From Ancylomarina sp. 16SWW S1-10-2 (GTDB taxonomy: Bacteria; Bacteroidota; Bacteroidia; Bacteroidales; Marinifilaceae): DNA of 64,000 nucleotides. Each line of letters opens with the position of its first letter. The first letter of the stretch is position 1. The notes beneath the pieces are model-generated. The model was not told the origin of the DNA. It worked only from the letters and a program-made list of their open reading frames with translations, and searched no databases. The translations under genes were made by a program, and so were the position numbers. The DNA lies in assembly GCF_009669305.1 (NCBI RefSeq), contig NZ_SADB01000001.1, positions 1-64,000 of the forward strand. The letters are read 5' to 3'. This document shows, piece after piece, positions 18,598 to 27,773 of the stretch.

Positions 18598-20037
18598 CTA
18601 GAAATATAAATCTCTCTCTCCTTGTTTAACTTTTTCTAAACGCTCTAATAGTGGACCAACTTTCAAGCTATCTTTCTGAGTCAATTCTTCAATTTTAACA
18701 TCAATCAACTTATAGCCTTTTTCTTTCTGCTCTGGCGTTCCATAATCTTCTAAGTATTCTGCCAAAGTTAAGATGGCATTCTGAGTACAGAAACGCTTTA
18801 TAAAGCCAGGCACAGAGAATTCCATAAAGTGTTCTCCTGTTCTTCCTTTACGATAACAAGCTGTACAAAACGATGGTAAATACTGCTTATCTAACAATTC
18901 ATCAATCACCTCGCCAAGACTTCTTGTGTCTCCAATTTCGAACTGCTCATGATCTAACTCTTGCTCCTCACGATTATCATCAGAATAACCTCCCAATTGA
19001 ATATTAGTACCTGCATCAATTTGAGATACGCCCAACTTAATTACCTCTTCACGAAGCTCTTTAGTTTCACGTGCAGTAAGTATCAAACCTGTGTAAGGAA
19101 CGGCTAAACGAAGAATAGCAACTAAACGAATAAAATCTTCGTCACTAACTTCAAATTTAGGATCTACATTTGAATCAGACGCTGCTTTTACTCTTGGGAA
19201 CGAAATAGTATGCGGACCAACATTATAGCAAGCCTCAAAATGATTCACATGACGAAGGAGTCCTAAAACCTCGTATTTCCAATCGTACAAGCCAAATAAG
19301 GCTCCAATACCTACATCATCTATTAAAGCCTCCTGAGCACGATCTAAACCCGTTAAACGCCAGTCAAAATTACTCTTCTGACCACTTATATGGTATTTAG
19401 CGTAAGCCTCTCTATGATAAGTCTCTTGAAAAATTTGATACGTTCCTATAGCCGAAGCTTTAACTATTTTAAAACCTTCAACATCGAGAGGTGCTGCATT
19501 AATATTGACACGACGAATCTCTCCTGGTCCAGATTTAACAGCATACACAGAACGAACAGAATCAGCAATGAAATCAGCATCATACGATGGATGCTCACCA
19601 TACACCAAAATTAATCGCTTCTGACCGCTATCCTCTAAAGACTTAACTTCAGCTTTTAACTGAGTTTCATTTAATGTCGTCCGTTTCTGCTTTTTATTGG
19701 AAGCACGAAAGCCACAATAGGTACAATTATTTACACATTTGTTACCAACATATAAGGGCGCAAAAATTACAATTCGGTCACCATAAACATTCTCTTTAAG
19801 AGTACGAGCTCCCTTCTTTATTTCTTCAATTAATTCAGGATCTTCCGTTTTCAAAAGCAAAGCAGTCTCCTGCATGCTTAAACGATTTTTAGCTAATGAT
19901 TTTTGAATAACAGCTCTTACATTTTCTTTTGTAGGTTCTGCTGCATCCAAAATTCCCCAAATTTCTGATTCATCAATAAAAGGTTTCATCCTTTCATCTT
20001 TAATTCTATACTCTTGGGGTTTATAAAACATTTTCAT
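18598..20037 (-). CDS. hydG: [FeFe]-hydrogenase maturase HydG (radical SAM tyrosine lyase)
   Basis: 479 aa. The SAM cluster is C101-x3-C105-x2-C108 in KCVNNCTYCGFRAS. The C-terminal auxiliary-cluster motif CTAC...FC follows the CX2CX22C spacing that distinguishes HydG from the thiazole enzyme ThiH. HydG cleaves tyrosine to make the CO and CN- ligands for the hydrogenase H-cluster. No hydrogenase or hydF is in view, so the maturation genes are scattered in this genome. The ATG at 20037 with the MKMFYKP start fits the family. Confidence 0.93.
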   Translation of the reverse strand: MKMFYKPQEYRIKDERMKPFIDESEIWGILDAAEPTKENVRAVIQKSLAKNRLSMQETALLLKTEDPELIEEIKKGARTLKENVYGDRIVIFAPLYVGNKCVNNCTYCGFRASNKKQKRTTLNETQLKAEVKSLEDSGQKRLILVYGEHPSYDADFIADSVRSVYAVKSGPGEIRRVNINAAPLDVEGFKIVKASAIGTYQIFQETYHREAYAKYHISGQKSNFDWRLTGLDRAQEALIDDVGIGALFGLYDWKYEVLGLLRHVNHFEACYNVGPHTISFPRVKAASDSNVDPKFEVSDEDFIRLVAILRLAVPYTGLILTARETKELREEVIKLGVSQIDAGTNIQLGGYSDDNREEQELDHEQFEIGDTRSLGEVIDELLDKQYLPSFCTACYRKGRTGEHFMEFSVPGFIKRFCTQNAILTLAEYLEDYGTPEQKEKGYKLIDVKIEELTQKDSLKVGPLLERLEKVKQGERDLYF

Positions 20038-20236
20038 TTTATATTCTTTTAATCAGCATACTTACTTAAACACACCAAAATTTGGTGTCTGATATATTAA
20101 ATAAGATCAACCTGAATTAGTTTATATTGTCTTAGTATCCGAAAGAAAACAAACACATTGTTTTAATCCTCTACTAAATTAATCATTATTAATCTTACTT
20201 GACTTTAAATTTGAGTAAGGGACTTAAAATAGTAGA

Positions 20237-20272
20237 CAAAAAAACACCCAAAAACAAAAGCTTTCGGGTGTA
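20237..20272 (-). terminator. Terminator after outer-membrane protein gene
   Basis: ACACCC and GGGTGT arms with extra internal pairing enclose a 16-nt loop. On the minus strand a run of seven T follows. Confidence 0.65.
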
Positions 20273-20292
20273 AATATTTTAAGTATAATTGA

Positions 20293-21585
20293 CTAGTCAT
20301 ATTTTCTCTTAAAAAACCATGTTTCAAAAAGATTTATATCAACTGTAATTCGAGTAAAATCTTCACGTACTAAACTATTACTTTTTGTACCTGCAGATCC
20401 ATATTCAATAGCGATATTAATCATTCCAGCATCCTTAGCCATTGGAATACCAAGACCTAAACTAAGTCCCATAGTACTAATTTTTTCATCGTCAATTGTA
20501 ATATATCCTGTATCATAGAATCCGCCCATACGATATGTCATCTTCTTAAAGAATTTTCTAGCATACCCATCATCAGCCTTATATTCCAAACCAAGACTAA
20601 ATTTATCTCGATCCCTTAGATCATTTCCCTTATCAAAAACTTTCGTATCACTCCACTTCTCATGAAAATAATCAGCACCTAACCAAAGATGTTTTCCCTG
20701 ACTCAAACCAAAACCAATACCATAATTCTCAGGAACATCAAAAGTACCTCTGTTCGTATTATCATATGGAGAATTACCAACACCGTTACTACTATAATTT
20801 GTTACTTCAATAATTTGCTTAGCACTTACACTTAATTTAGGTTGGTATTTAGCACCTAAAGTCAGGTCATATTTACCTAAATCCATTTGATATTGAGCTC
20901 CTAAATTTAAGTATATACCTCTCGAGATAAGTTTTGAATTATTATAGTAAGTATAAGATGAACCTGATTCAAGGCTAATAATTTCATCTCTTGTATTATT
21001 TCCAAACAAATAAGAAATATTCAAACCTAAAGAAAGAGCCTTAGTCACTTTAACCCCATTTGACCAAGTTAATTGATTCAATCCTCCGGTTCCTGTCAAT
21101 GTACGATCCAAGTATCTATCTGAACCAATAACCTTCTCTCTTTCTGTAATTTCATAACCTAAATTAGAATATGGAGAAATAGAAACAGCAGTAGAATATC
21201 GAGGTGAAACTTTAAATCCGAAAGCAAGTCTTGTTAAATTAAAATCACTGAAGCTATCACTCTTATCTCTCTGATTAAGATTGGTAAACTTCACACCCAT
21301 GCCAACATTAAATATAAATTTTAAACTATCAACAGAAGCTAAAGCTGCAGGGTTTTGAAAATTCAATACACGACCTCCTCTATAAGCAAGACTCGTACCT
21401 CCCATTGAAATACTATTTCCAGTATTATTTGAGCTTAGCTCACCAAGTCCATAATATGAATAAGGAGAACTTGTACTATTTTGAGCAATAGCAGAACCTG
21501 TTAAAAACACCAAACCTATGGCTATTAGTGCAATAGTTTTTTTTGCTGAATAAAAAGGTTTAACAATCATTCTAATGTTACACAT
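20293..21585 (-). CDS. Outer-membrane beta-barrel protein (FadL/PorV-like appearance), function unknown
   Basis: 430 aa. The signal peptide ends in GSAIAQ. The mature start, SSPYSYYGLGELSSNNTGNSISMGG, followed by NFQNPAALASVDSLKF, resembles the hatch region of FadL-like barrels in Bacteroidota. Alternating amphipathic strands fill the rest and the chain ends in an aromatic strand (INLFETWFFKRKYD). An alternative ATG lies 15 nt inside (21570). It starts 28 nt after the DUF4270 gene stop, so the two form an operon. It presumably resides in the outer membrane; cargo is unknown. Confidence 0.75.
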   Translation of the reverse strand: MCNIRMIVKPFYSAKKTIALIAIGLVFLTGSAIAQNSTSSPYSYYGLGELSSNNTGNSISMGGTSLAYRGGRVLNFQNPAALASVDSLKFIFNVGMGVKFTNLNQRDKSDSFSDFNLTRLAFGFKVSPRYSTAVSISPYSNLGYEITEREKVIGSDRYLDRTLTGTGGLNQLTWSNGVKVTKALSLGLNISYLFGNNTRDEIISLESGSSYTYYNNSKLISRGIYLNLGAQYQMDLGKYDLTLGAKYQPKLSVSAKQIIEVTNYSSNGVGNSPYDNTNRGTFDVPENYGIGFGLSQGKHLWLGADYFHEKWSDTKVFDKGNDLRDRDKFSLGLEYKADDGYARKFFKKMTYRMGGFYDTGYITIDDEKISTMGLSLGLGIPMAKDAGMINIAIEYGSAGTKSNSLVREDFTRITVDINLFETWFFKRKYD

Positions 21586-21613
21586 ATATATTGGTAATTA
21601 AATTATTCAAGTA

Positions 21614-23050
21614 TTAATTATTTTGAACCGCGTAAGTAACCTCTAATTTTATCCTAGTATCGGACTTTCTATCATTATCAATTACCAAACGTTCAACACT
21701 GTTACCTATCGTACTAAGAGGTAGTGTTATTAACAACGCATTTTCATATTCCTGACCATTTATAAGAATATTATTCACATAGCTTGTTACATCAAATGTA
21801 TAATAAGACTCATCAGGATATCTATAATCATAAATAAAAGATGAAGATAATTGACTGTTGGTATTAGGATTTAAAACACTACTTACAAATCCATTAAACT
21901 CATTGGTATAATAAAGCTCAAAATTAGAATAAGGCAATGGATATAAATCATCGTCATAACTATCTTCCTCTGGACTAAAAACGAGTTCTGCCTTTAAAAT
22001 TCCACCAGTAAGTCCCATCCTATTTAAAAGTCCAATATAAGGAATTCTAATTTTTGCCATTAAACCCGTTCCTCCTTGAAGAAAGCATAAATCATCAGTT
22101 TCTTCAGAACTTAAATCATCTTCAAGATCTACAATATCATTTATTTTCTGAATATATGAGTATTCATCCGATATAAAATCAGAACTGTGATTTGTGAAAT
22201 TTAAATTATTAGCCGATACAGGAAGGTCATAATAACGTGGCATACCAGATTCAGATGAATTTGTATCATGATAATACAATCTCATTTTCATACCAGATGC
22301 TGTTTGAAAAGAGAAAATAGCTGAATTATTATCACCAGCCTTTAAAACAATCCCCTCAAAGTAATTTAACCATTTCACATTATCTTCCAGAATCTCATTC
22401 AAACTATCAACGGTACTGTTAACCTTCTCAATAATATCAAGACCTAAAGCATCATCTAGCCTAATTCTTATTCCACCTCTATCAGAATAAGGATCTTCAT
22501 CATCTGTAGGATTAATAACACTATTAAGAGTTAATTCAGGAATAAACGTTTTAGTTCCAAGCACTTCATCATCATACGCTAATTCATCATGCGCCTTATA
22601 GCTGTATTTATTATCGGGTAATTTAAATTCTTCCGTGACTCTATGTACAGATAGTGTTTGTTCCGCTAATGTATCTCCAACAAAACGCAGTTTGTTAGCT
22701 TCGTGATACATGATAAATACCAAAGAGTCAAATTCTACAAACACCTTTTCACCATTAACCATTCTTGAACTAAGAGAACTAGCTAAGTTAACTTGTCCAA
22801 AAAAGTCAGATTTCACATTTCCAAAATAGGGATCATTATACTTTCCTAGTAAAAAAGTACTAAACCCAGAGGTCGTTACAGAATCCAACTTAACCGTCGA
22901 ACTTTCAACGGTAAACGTATCAAGCATAACGACATCAATAGACTGATCGATAAGATTACTTCCAATTTCGTGCTCTTCAAAATCACTTGAATTACAAGCT
23001 GTTAACAAAGCAAGAATAGAACTAAACACGATGTACTTTACTTTCTTCAT
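21614..23050 (-). CDS. DUF4270 family lipoprotein
   Basis: 478 aa from the ATG at 23050 (MKKVKYIVFSSILALLTAC). Upstream in-frame codons to 23143 would bury the signal peptide and are rejected. The lipobox is LLTAC, and the mature chain starts NSSDFEEHEIGSNLIDQS. The body has DUF4270 traits such as GFSTFLLGKYNDPYFGNVKSDFF and repeated beta-rich segments. DUF4270 proteins are widespread in Bacteroidota without a known role. The gene precedes and is likely co-transcribed with the outer-membrane barrel, and is divergent from the kelch lipoprotein, so the three may act together at the cell surface (inference). Confidence 0.85.
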   Translation of the reverse strand: MKKVKYIVFSSILALLTACNSSDFEEHEIGSNLIDQSIDVVMLDTFTVESSTVKLDSVTTSGFSTFLLGKYNDPYFGNVKSDFFGQVNLASSLSSRMVNGEKVFVEFDSLVFIMYHEANKLRFVGDTLAEQTLSVHRVTEEFKLPDNKYSYKAHDELAYDDEVLGTKTFIPELTLNSVINPTDDEDPYSDRGGIRIRLDDALGLDIIEKVNSTVDSLNEILEDNVKWLNYFEGIVLKAGDNNSAIFSFQTASGMKMRLYYHDTNSSESGMPRYYDLPVSANNLNFTNHSSDFISDEYSYIQKINDIVDLEDDLSSEETDDLCFLQGGTGLMAKIRIPYIGLLNRMGLTGGILKAELVFSPEEDSYDDDLYPLPYSNFELYYTNEFNGFVSSVLNPNTNSQLSSSFIYDYRYPDESYYTFDVTSYVNNILINGQEYENALLITLPLSTIGNSVERLVIDNDRKSDTRIKLEVTYAVQNN

Positions 23051-23252
23051 TCTAAACATAAACTTACTACTAATCATATATATAAAGAGTAAACATGATA
23101 GAGATACCATGTAATGATTTATTAGAAATACCGTATAACGCACAAATGTAAATAAAATATCGAGATTTTCTAACGGAGATTTTTAATTGTTAAATTTTAC
23201 AAAAGCTTCTTTATTTTTATGCAGAGAAAAAACAATCTTATTGTTTTTTATT

Positions 23253-23260
23253 TATATTTG
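23253..23260 (+). promoter_or_regulatory. -7 box upstream of kelch lipoprotein
   Basis: TATATTTG fits the Bacteroidota TAnnTTTG consensus about 80 nt before the start codon. No good -33 TTTG is seen. Confidence 0.4.
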
Positions 23261-23340
23261 TCGTCATAAGAAAAATCGAAATCAGATTCTTATAAACTTT
23301 ATAAGGAATAATCGAATTAATTATTATAAAATCATAACAC

Positions 23341-24369
23341 ATGAGACAAGGATTATTATTGGCTTTTTTTGCATTATCTCTTCTTATCACAAGCTGTGGT
23401 AGTGATAATGACAAAGATGGTAACTGGGCAAAAAGAGCAGATTACAGTGGAGCCGGTCGTGGTGGAGCTGTAAGCTTTACTATTGGAGAAGAAGTATATG
23501 TAGGTTTAGGATATTCAGAAGGAGATTATTACGCAAGTTTCTACAAATACACCAACTCTGATATGAACTGGGGTAAAGCGACTACTTTTCCTGGAACTGA
23601 GGCTGAACTAAGACGTAATGCTGTCGCTTTTTCAGTTAATGGTAAAGGATATATCGGATTAGGAGTTAATGAAGATAATGATAGATTAAGTGATTTTTGG
23701 GAATTTGATCCTATAGCTAAAACCTGGACTAAAATGGAAGGTGATAAAATGTTCCCTGGAACAGCTAGACAAGGTGCTGTAGCTTTTTCATTTGACAAAG
23801 ATGGTGATGGTATTAACGATGTTGCTTATGTTGGAACAGGTTATGGATTTCTAGATGGTGATGACCGTAATTATTTGAAAGATTTCTATAAATTCGAAAA
23901 TGGCGTATGGTCTGAAAATAAAACATATGGTGGTAGTAAAACATCTGAAGCAACGGTATTTGTAATCGGAACTAAAGCATACATGATTTCTGGAACAAAC
24001 AACCTTGACAACGTTTGGGAGTTTGATGCCGTGACTGAAGATTGGACTCAAAAGAAAGATATTGACAAAGATGAACATGCAGAAAATGTTCAAAGAACAA
24101 ATGCTGTAGCCTTCGTAATTAATGGTTTAGGCTACATAACAACAGGTAGTGGTACAGATGCTAGAGAAGTATGGGAATACAAGCCTAGCAAAGATGATTG
24201 GAAAGAAAGAAATGATCTAGAAAATGAAGTGTACTCTCGAGTTGATGCTATTGGATTTAGTATTGGTGGCAAAGGTTTCATTGTAACAGGTTCTAATGGA
24301 ACATTAGGATTAAGTGACATGTGGGAATTCCAACCAGGTGTAAAAGAAGATGATGATGATAATGATTAA
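23341..24369 (+). CDS. Kelch-repeat lipoprotein
   Basis: 342 aa. The signal peptide has lipobox ITSC (Cys19) followed by acidic residues, like surface-export signals of Bacteroidota lipoproteins. About five to six kelch-type blades are visible, each with the GxG...Y...FDPxxxxW pattern: VAFSFDKDGDGIN, WEFDAVTEDWTQK, YITTGSGTDAREVWEYKPS, and FIVTGSNGTLGLSDMWEFQPG. The tail is strongly acidic (DDDDND). It is a beta-propeller, probably surface exposed, with a binding or structural role. It is transcribed away from the DUF4270 gene. A rho-independent terminator follows. Confidence 0.85.
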   Translation: MRQGLLLAFFALSLLITSCGSDNDKDGNWAKRADYSGAGRGGAVSFTIGEEVYVGLGYSEGDYYASFYKYTNSDMNWGKATTFPGTEAELRRNAVAFSVNGKGYIGLGVNEDNDRLSDFWEFDPIAKTWTKMEGDKMFPGTARQGAVAFSFDKDGDGINDVAYVGTGYGFLDGDDRNYLKDFYKFENGVWSENKTYGGSKTSEATVFVIGTKAYMISGTNNLDNVWEFDAVTEDWTQKKDIDKDEHAENVQRTNAVAFVINGLGYITTGSGTDAREVWEYKPSKDDWKERNDLENEVYSRVDAIGFSIGGKGFIVTGSNGTLGLSDMWEFQPGVKEDDDDND

Positions 24370-24389
24370 TTAATCATTCTATAATATTG

Positions 24390-24425
24390 AAAAGCGTTGC
24401 AGTTACTTGCAGCGCTTTTTTTTAT
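24390..24425 (+). terminator. Terminator after kelch lipoprotein
   Basis: AAAGCGTTGCA and TGCAGCGCTTT (one U-G pair) enclose a short loop and are followed by eight or more T. Confidence 0.8.
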
Positions 24426-24534
24426 AATTATACAATACGGGGTGTATTTCTCCATTAAATATTAAATAAGCCATTTCCCTTTTATATATATTTAACATCT
24501 ACTTGTAAAGATATGTTAACAGAATATTCACGAA

Positions 24535-24831
24535 ATGTGGCAAAAACTTCTAAATTGGCTCGAAACACATAGATTAAGCTGTCAATTCTATCAGCAATAT
24601 CATATAAAATGTCCTGGCTGTGGATTCCAATCTGCCTTTATTTCTTTATTAAAGGGGAATTTTCAGGAAAGTATTCAAACTTATCCTGCAATTTTACCTC
24701 TGTGTCTACTCGCTATAAGTGTAGGGCTTCATTTTAAATTTAAAGCAAAATGGACCTATAAGTCCAATCAAATTCTAGCAAGCTTATCAATCCTCTTCAT
24801 CCTAATCAATTTTATAATCAAATTATTTTAG
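24535..24831 (+). CDS. DUF2752 membrane protein
   Basis: 98 aa. The hallmark CPGCGFQSAF segment (residues 23-32) begins the DUF2752 domain. It is followed by a helix (residues 46-63, YPAILPLCLLAISVGLHF) and a second helix near the C-terminus (ILASLSILFILINFII). The family is a short two- or three-helix membrane protein of unknown role with a conserved CPxCG motif. It lies upstream of the acyl-CoA reductase gene with a 107-nt gap containing its own -7 box, so the two need not be co-transcribed. Confidence 0.85.
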   Translation: MWQKLLNWLETHRLSCQFYQQYHIKCPGCGFQSAFISLLKGNFQESIQTYPAILPLCLLAISVGLHFKFKAKWTYKSNQILASLSILFILINFIIKLF

Positions 24832-24882
24832 GATAGTACATTAATCAGTAATTATGACTTTAGAGATTATCAATTTCTTTAA

Positions 24883-24890
24883 TATATTTG
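24883..24890 (+). promoter_or_regulatory. -7 box upstream of acyl-CoA reductase
   Basis: TATATTTG, 48 nt before the start codon, matches TAnnTTTG. A -33 element is not obvious. Confidence 0.4.
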
Positions 24891-24938
24891 CAAATTCATT
24901 AAAGCTCCATACCTAGCTTACAATCACATAAACATAAT

Positions 24939-26009
24939 ATGAACTTATCAGAACGTATAGAAGCTTTTGCTAATCTTGGACAATTTCTTGAGCAATTTCA
25001 GGACACTGAAAATGAACAGAACAATCATCCTCTTAATGAGCAATTCTATACTGATTTTGCCTATATAATCGATAATCCACATATTGATAATGCTTGGTTT
25101 ACACCTGCATTCGTCAAAAAAGCTATTGAAGGGATTTGTTCTCTTTTAAATTCAGAAAAACTTACCAATTGGTGTAACCAATACAAGGTTTCTAATAGCA
25201 ACACCAATAAACGTGTTGCAGTTGTCATATCAGGAAACATGCCTATGCTAGGCTTCCAAGATATACTTTGTGTACTTATATCGGGACATCAATTTATTGG
25301 AAAACTATCTACCAAAAATAACCGTTTACTCAATTTCATTTCACAACTCTTAGTAGAGATTAATAAGGAATTTAAGGATCTCATTACATTTACAAGTGAG
25401 CGCCTAAATGGCAAAAAAGATTTTGATGCAATTATAGCGACCGAAACAAACAACTCAGCTCGATATTTTGAAGCTTATTTCGCAAAATACCCACATATTA
25501 TTCGTCGTAATAGAAATTCAGTTGCCATAATTACGGGTAATGAAACTAAGGAAGAACTTAAAAATCTAGGTTTAGACGTCTTTCAATATTTTGGTTTAGG
25601 ATGTAGAAACGTATCTAAATTATATGTTCCAGAAAATTACGACGTAACCAAAATATTAGATGAATGGCAAGTTTATGAACCAACAATGGATCACAATAAA
25701 TACGCAAACAATCACGACTATCAACGTTCTTTATATTTAATGAATGCCATTAAACATTACGATAATGGCTTTTTATTGATGAAAGAAGATAAATCAATTT
25801 CATCTCCCATATCCGTTTTGTATTACGAATACTATAAGGATTTAGAGCAAGTAAATAAACATCTCGAAAAAGACAGCGAAAACATAGAATGTATTGTAAG
25901 TCAAACTAGAGAAAACACAATTTCATTTGGGAAAACCCAAATGCCACAGCTAAATGATTATGCAGACCATATTGACACAATGGCATTTTTATGCCAGTTA
26001 AATTCATAA
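24939..26009 (+). CDS. Acyl-CoA reductase (LuxC-like)
   Basis: 356 aa. It resembles the LuxC/acyl-CoA reductase family found in non-luminous Bacteroidota: VAVVISGNMPMLGFQDILCVLISGHQ (nucleotide-binding region), SARYFEAYFAKYPHIIRRNRNS, and the catalytic-type Cys in YFGLGCRNVSKLYVP (about residue 222). The expected reaction is NADPH-dependent reduction of an acyl-CoA or acyl-enzyme thioester to aldehyde. No LuxE, LuxD or luciferase genes are near, and the usual ferredoxin neighbour is absent, so the physiological substrate is open. Confidence 0.85.
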   Translation: MNLSERIEAFANLGQFLEQFQDTENEQNNHPLNEQFYTDFAYIIDNPHIDNAWFTPAFVKKAIEGICSLLNSEKLTNWCNQYKVSNSNTNKRVAVVISGNMPMLGFQDILCVLISGHQFIGKLSTKNNRLLNFISQLLVEINKEFKDLITFTSERLNGKKDFDAIIATETNNSARYFEAYFAKYPHIIRRNRNSVAIITGNETKEELKNLGLDVFQYFGLGCRNVSKLYVPENYDVTKILDEWQVYEPTMDHNKYANNHDYQRSLYLMNAIKHYDNGFLLMKEDKSISSPISVLYYEYYKDLEQVNKHLEKDSENIECIVSQTRENTISFGKTQMPQLNDYADHIDTMAFLCQLNS

Positions 26010-26049
26010 AACATATATCTTTTCTACCTTTATAAAAAAAACAACGACC

Positions 26050-26625
26050 ATGAATATATACAAACTAAAAATTACCTCTCCAGAAAAAGACGATTTTCTG
26101 ATGGAAATTGAAATTGATAGCGAAAGCACATACTTAGAATTGCACAACACAATTCAACAAGCATTAGTGTACGACAATACTCAGATGGCTTCTTTTTTCC
26201 AAATCGATACCATGGGAGAAAGAAGTAAGGAAATTGCTCTTTTTGAAATGAGCAGCGAAGAAGATGACAATGTAAATATTGTAGCAATGGATGTTGCCAT
26301 GATGAGAGAATTCATTTCGAAAAAAACGCCTCAATTAATTTACGTATTCGACTTTTTCTCTGATCGTTATTTCAATATTGAATTAACAGCAGTAGAAAGA
26401 AGACGTGTAGCTGTTGAAACACCAAAAATTTGTGATTTTAAAGGGGAAGCTCCAGAACAAATCGTTATGGATCTTGATAATATGGATGATTTAGATCTTA
26501 ATGGTATAGATTTAAAATCACCTTCAAAAAAAGATCCTGATTTTGATTTTATGGATGAATTTGATGATGATTCTGATGAAGGTCCAAAATTTGAAAGCCT
26601 TGACGATTATGAGGATATTCTTTAA
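26050..26625 (+). CDS. pRiA4b ORF-3 / IS1096 TnpR-like family protein
   Basis: 191 aa. The N-terminal 115 residues (MNIYKLKITSPEKDDFLMEIEI...LIYVFDFFSDRYFNIEL) look like the plasmid pRiA4b ORF-3 family, with the characteristic YxFDFxDxW-like turn. The C-terminal 70 residues are extremely acidic and low in complexity. No transposon ends or other mobile genes are nearby, so despite the family name it appears to be a resident chromosomal gene. It sits 40 nt after the acyl-CoA reductase and 66 nt before miaA, with a hairpin between. Function is unknown. Confidence 0.75.
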   Translation: MNIYKLKITSPEKDDFLMEIEIDSESTYLELHNTIQQALVYDNTQMASFFQIDTMGERSKEIALFEMSSEEDDNVNIVAMDVAMMREFISKKTPQLIYVFDFFSDRYFNIELTAVERRRVAVETPKICDFKGEAPEQIVMDLDNMDDLDLNGIDLKSPSKKDPDFDFMDEFDDDSDEGPKFESLDDYEDIL

Positions 26626-26652
26626 AACAAACTCTTATCCAAATATAAAATT

Positions 26653-26673
26653 AAAGCTCCAAATTGGAGCTTT
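26653..26673 (+). terminator. Hairpin between pRiA4b-like gene and miaA
   Basis: AAAGCTCCAA and TTGGAGCTTT pair with almost no loop, followed by ATTTATA. It is a weak terminator or a leader structure 18 nt before the miaA ATG. Confidence 0.5.
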
Positions 26674-26691
26674 ATTTATAATAAGCCTACA

Positions 26692-27597
26692 ATGACTAAA
26701 ACTCTGATTGTTTTACTTGGACCTACAGGAGTAGGGAAAACTGATTTAAGCATACGCATAGCTCGTCATTACAATACGGAGATTACCTCTTCGGATAGTA
26801 GACAAGTATATCGTGAAATGCGGATAGGAACAGCTGTACCCGAAAAGGAACAGCTCGAAGCAGTGAAACATCACTTTATACATACGCATTCAATCCACGA
26901 TTATTTTAGCTCATGGGAATGTGAACAAAAAACATTGGCTCTTCTTAAAAATCAGTTTAAAGATAAAGACCAGATGCTAATGGTTGGTGGATCGATGATG
27001 TATATCGATGCCGTATGCAATGGCATAGATTTAATTCCTACTATTTCTCCTGAAATAAGAAAAGAGGTCTGCGATCGATACGAGGAAAAAGGATTAGAAG
27101 CAATACAAGCAGAATTAAAAGAACTCGATCCTGTTTTTTACGAACAAGTCGATTTACATAATGCCAAACGTGTGGTTCATGCTGTGGAAGTTTGTTTGAT
27201 GTCTGGTAAACCCTATTCTTCTCTAAGAACCAACAAGGCGAAGGAACGTGATTTCAAGATCATCAAAATTGGTTTGAATAGAGACAGAGCCGAACTCTAC
27301 GATAGAATAAACCAGCGTGTTGATATCATGATGAAAGAAGGTCAAGAAGAAGAAGCAAAATCGCTTTTCGAATTCTGTGATCTTAATTCTATGAACACCG
27401 TTGGCTACAAAGAGTTATTCGAATATTTTAGAGGCAATATAAGCCTTGATAAAGCCATTGAATTGATCAAACGTAATTCTCGACATTATGCCAAGCGACA
27501 ACTATCTTGGTTTCGTAGAGATGAGAAAATACAATGGTTTCATCCTGATCAGGAAGATGAAATTATCGCTTATTTGGATGAGCAGATCAAAGGATGA
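26692..27597 (+). CDS. miaA: tRNA dimethylallyltransferase MiaA
   Basis: 301 aa. It has the P-loop GPTGVGKTDLS (residues 10-20) and the SSDSRQVYREMRIGTA substrate loop. GGSMMYIDAVCNGID and the C-terminal RNSRHYAKRQLSWFRR are MiaA signatures. The enzyme adds a dimethylallyl group to A37 of tRNAs reading UNN codons. Length is typical for Bacteroidota MiaA. The 3' end runs into a large imperfect inverted repeat that may terminate its transcript. Confidence 0.95.
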   Translation: MTKTLIVLLGPTGVGKTDLSIRIARHYNTEITSSDSRQVYREMRIGTAVPEKEQLEAVKHHFIHTHSIHDYFSSWECEQKTLALLKNQFKDKDQMLMVGGSMMYIDAVCNGIDLIPTISPEIRKEVCDRYEEKGLEAIQAELKELDPVFYEQVDLHNAKRVVHAVEVCLMSGKPYSSLRTNKAKERDFKIIKIGLNRDRAELYDRINQRVDIMMKEGQEEEAKSLFEFCDLNSMNTVGYKELFEYFRGNISLDKAIELIKRNSRHYAKRQLSWFRRDEKIQWFHPDQEDEIIAYLDEQIKG

Positions 27598-27631
27598 AAA
27601 TAAAGAGGGTATCCGAAAATTGATTTTAAAA

Positions 27632-27745
27632 TTTCACGCAGAGAACGTAGACGAATCGCAAAAAGCGCAAAGGTTTTGCAATCAATCCAAAGCTCTTTGC
27701 GAGCTTCGCGAAAAACTTTGCGAACTTTGCGTGAGTTTTTTTTTC
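27632..27745. repeat. Imperfect long inverted repeat with GCAAAG/CGCAAA motifs
   Basis: TCACGCA at 27634-27640 is matched by TGCGTGA at 27728-27734. Between them are many copies of GCAAA/GCGAA and TTTGCG-type words that can fold into one long stem-loop, ending in a nine-T run. Base composition differs from the AT-rich surroundings. From memory, similar 'TTCACGCAAAGAACGCAAAG' type repeats are scattered in Bacteroidota genomes. It could double as the miaA terminator. Confidence 0.55.
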
Positions 27746-27773
27746 AAGACGTCTTCTCAGTTTTACTCAAGCT

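Noticed and set aside
26050-26625. Insertion sequence (because of the IS1096/pRiA4b family name)
   Set aside because: No transposase, terminal inverted repeats or target duplication; the gene looks resident between housekeeping genes.
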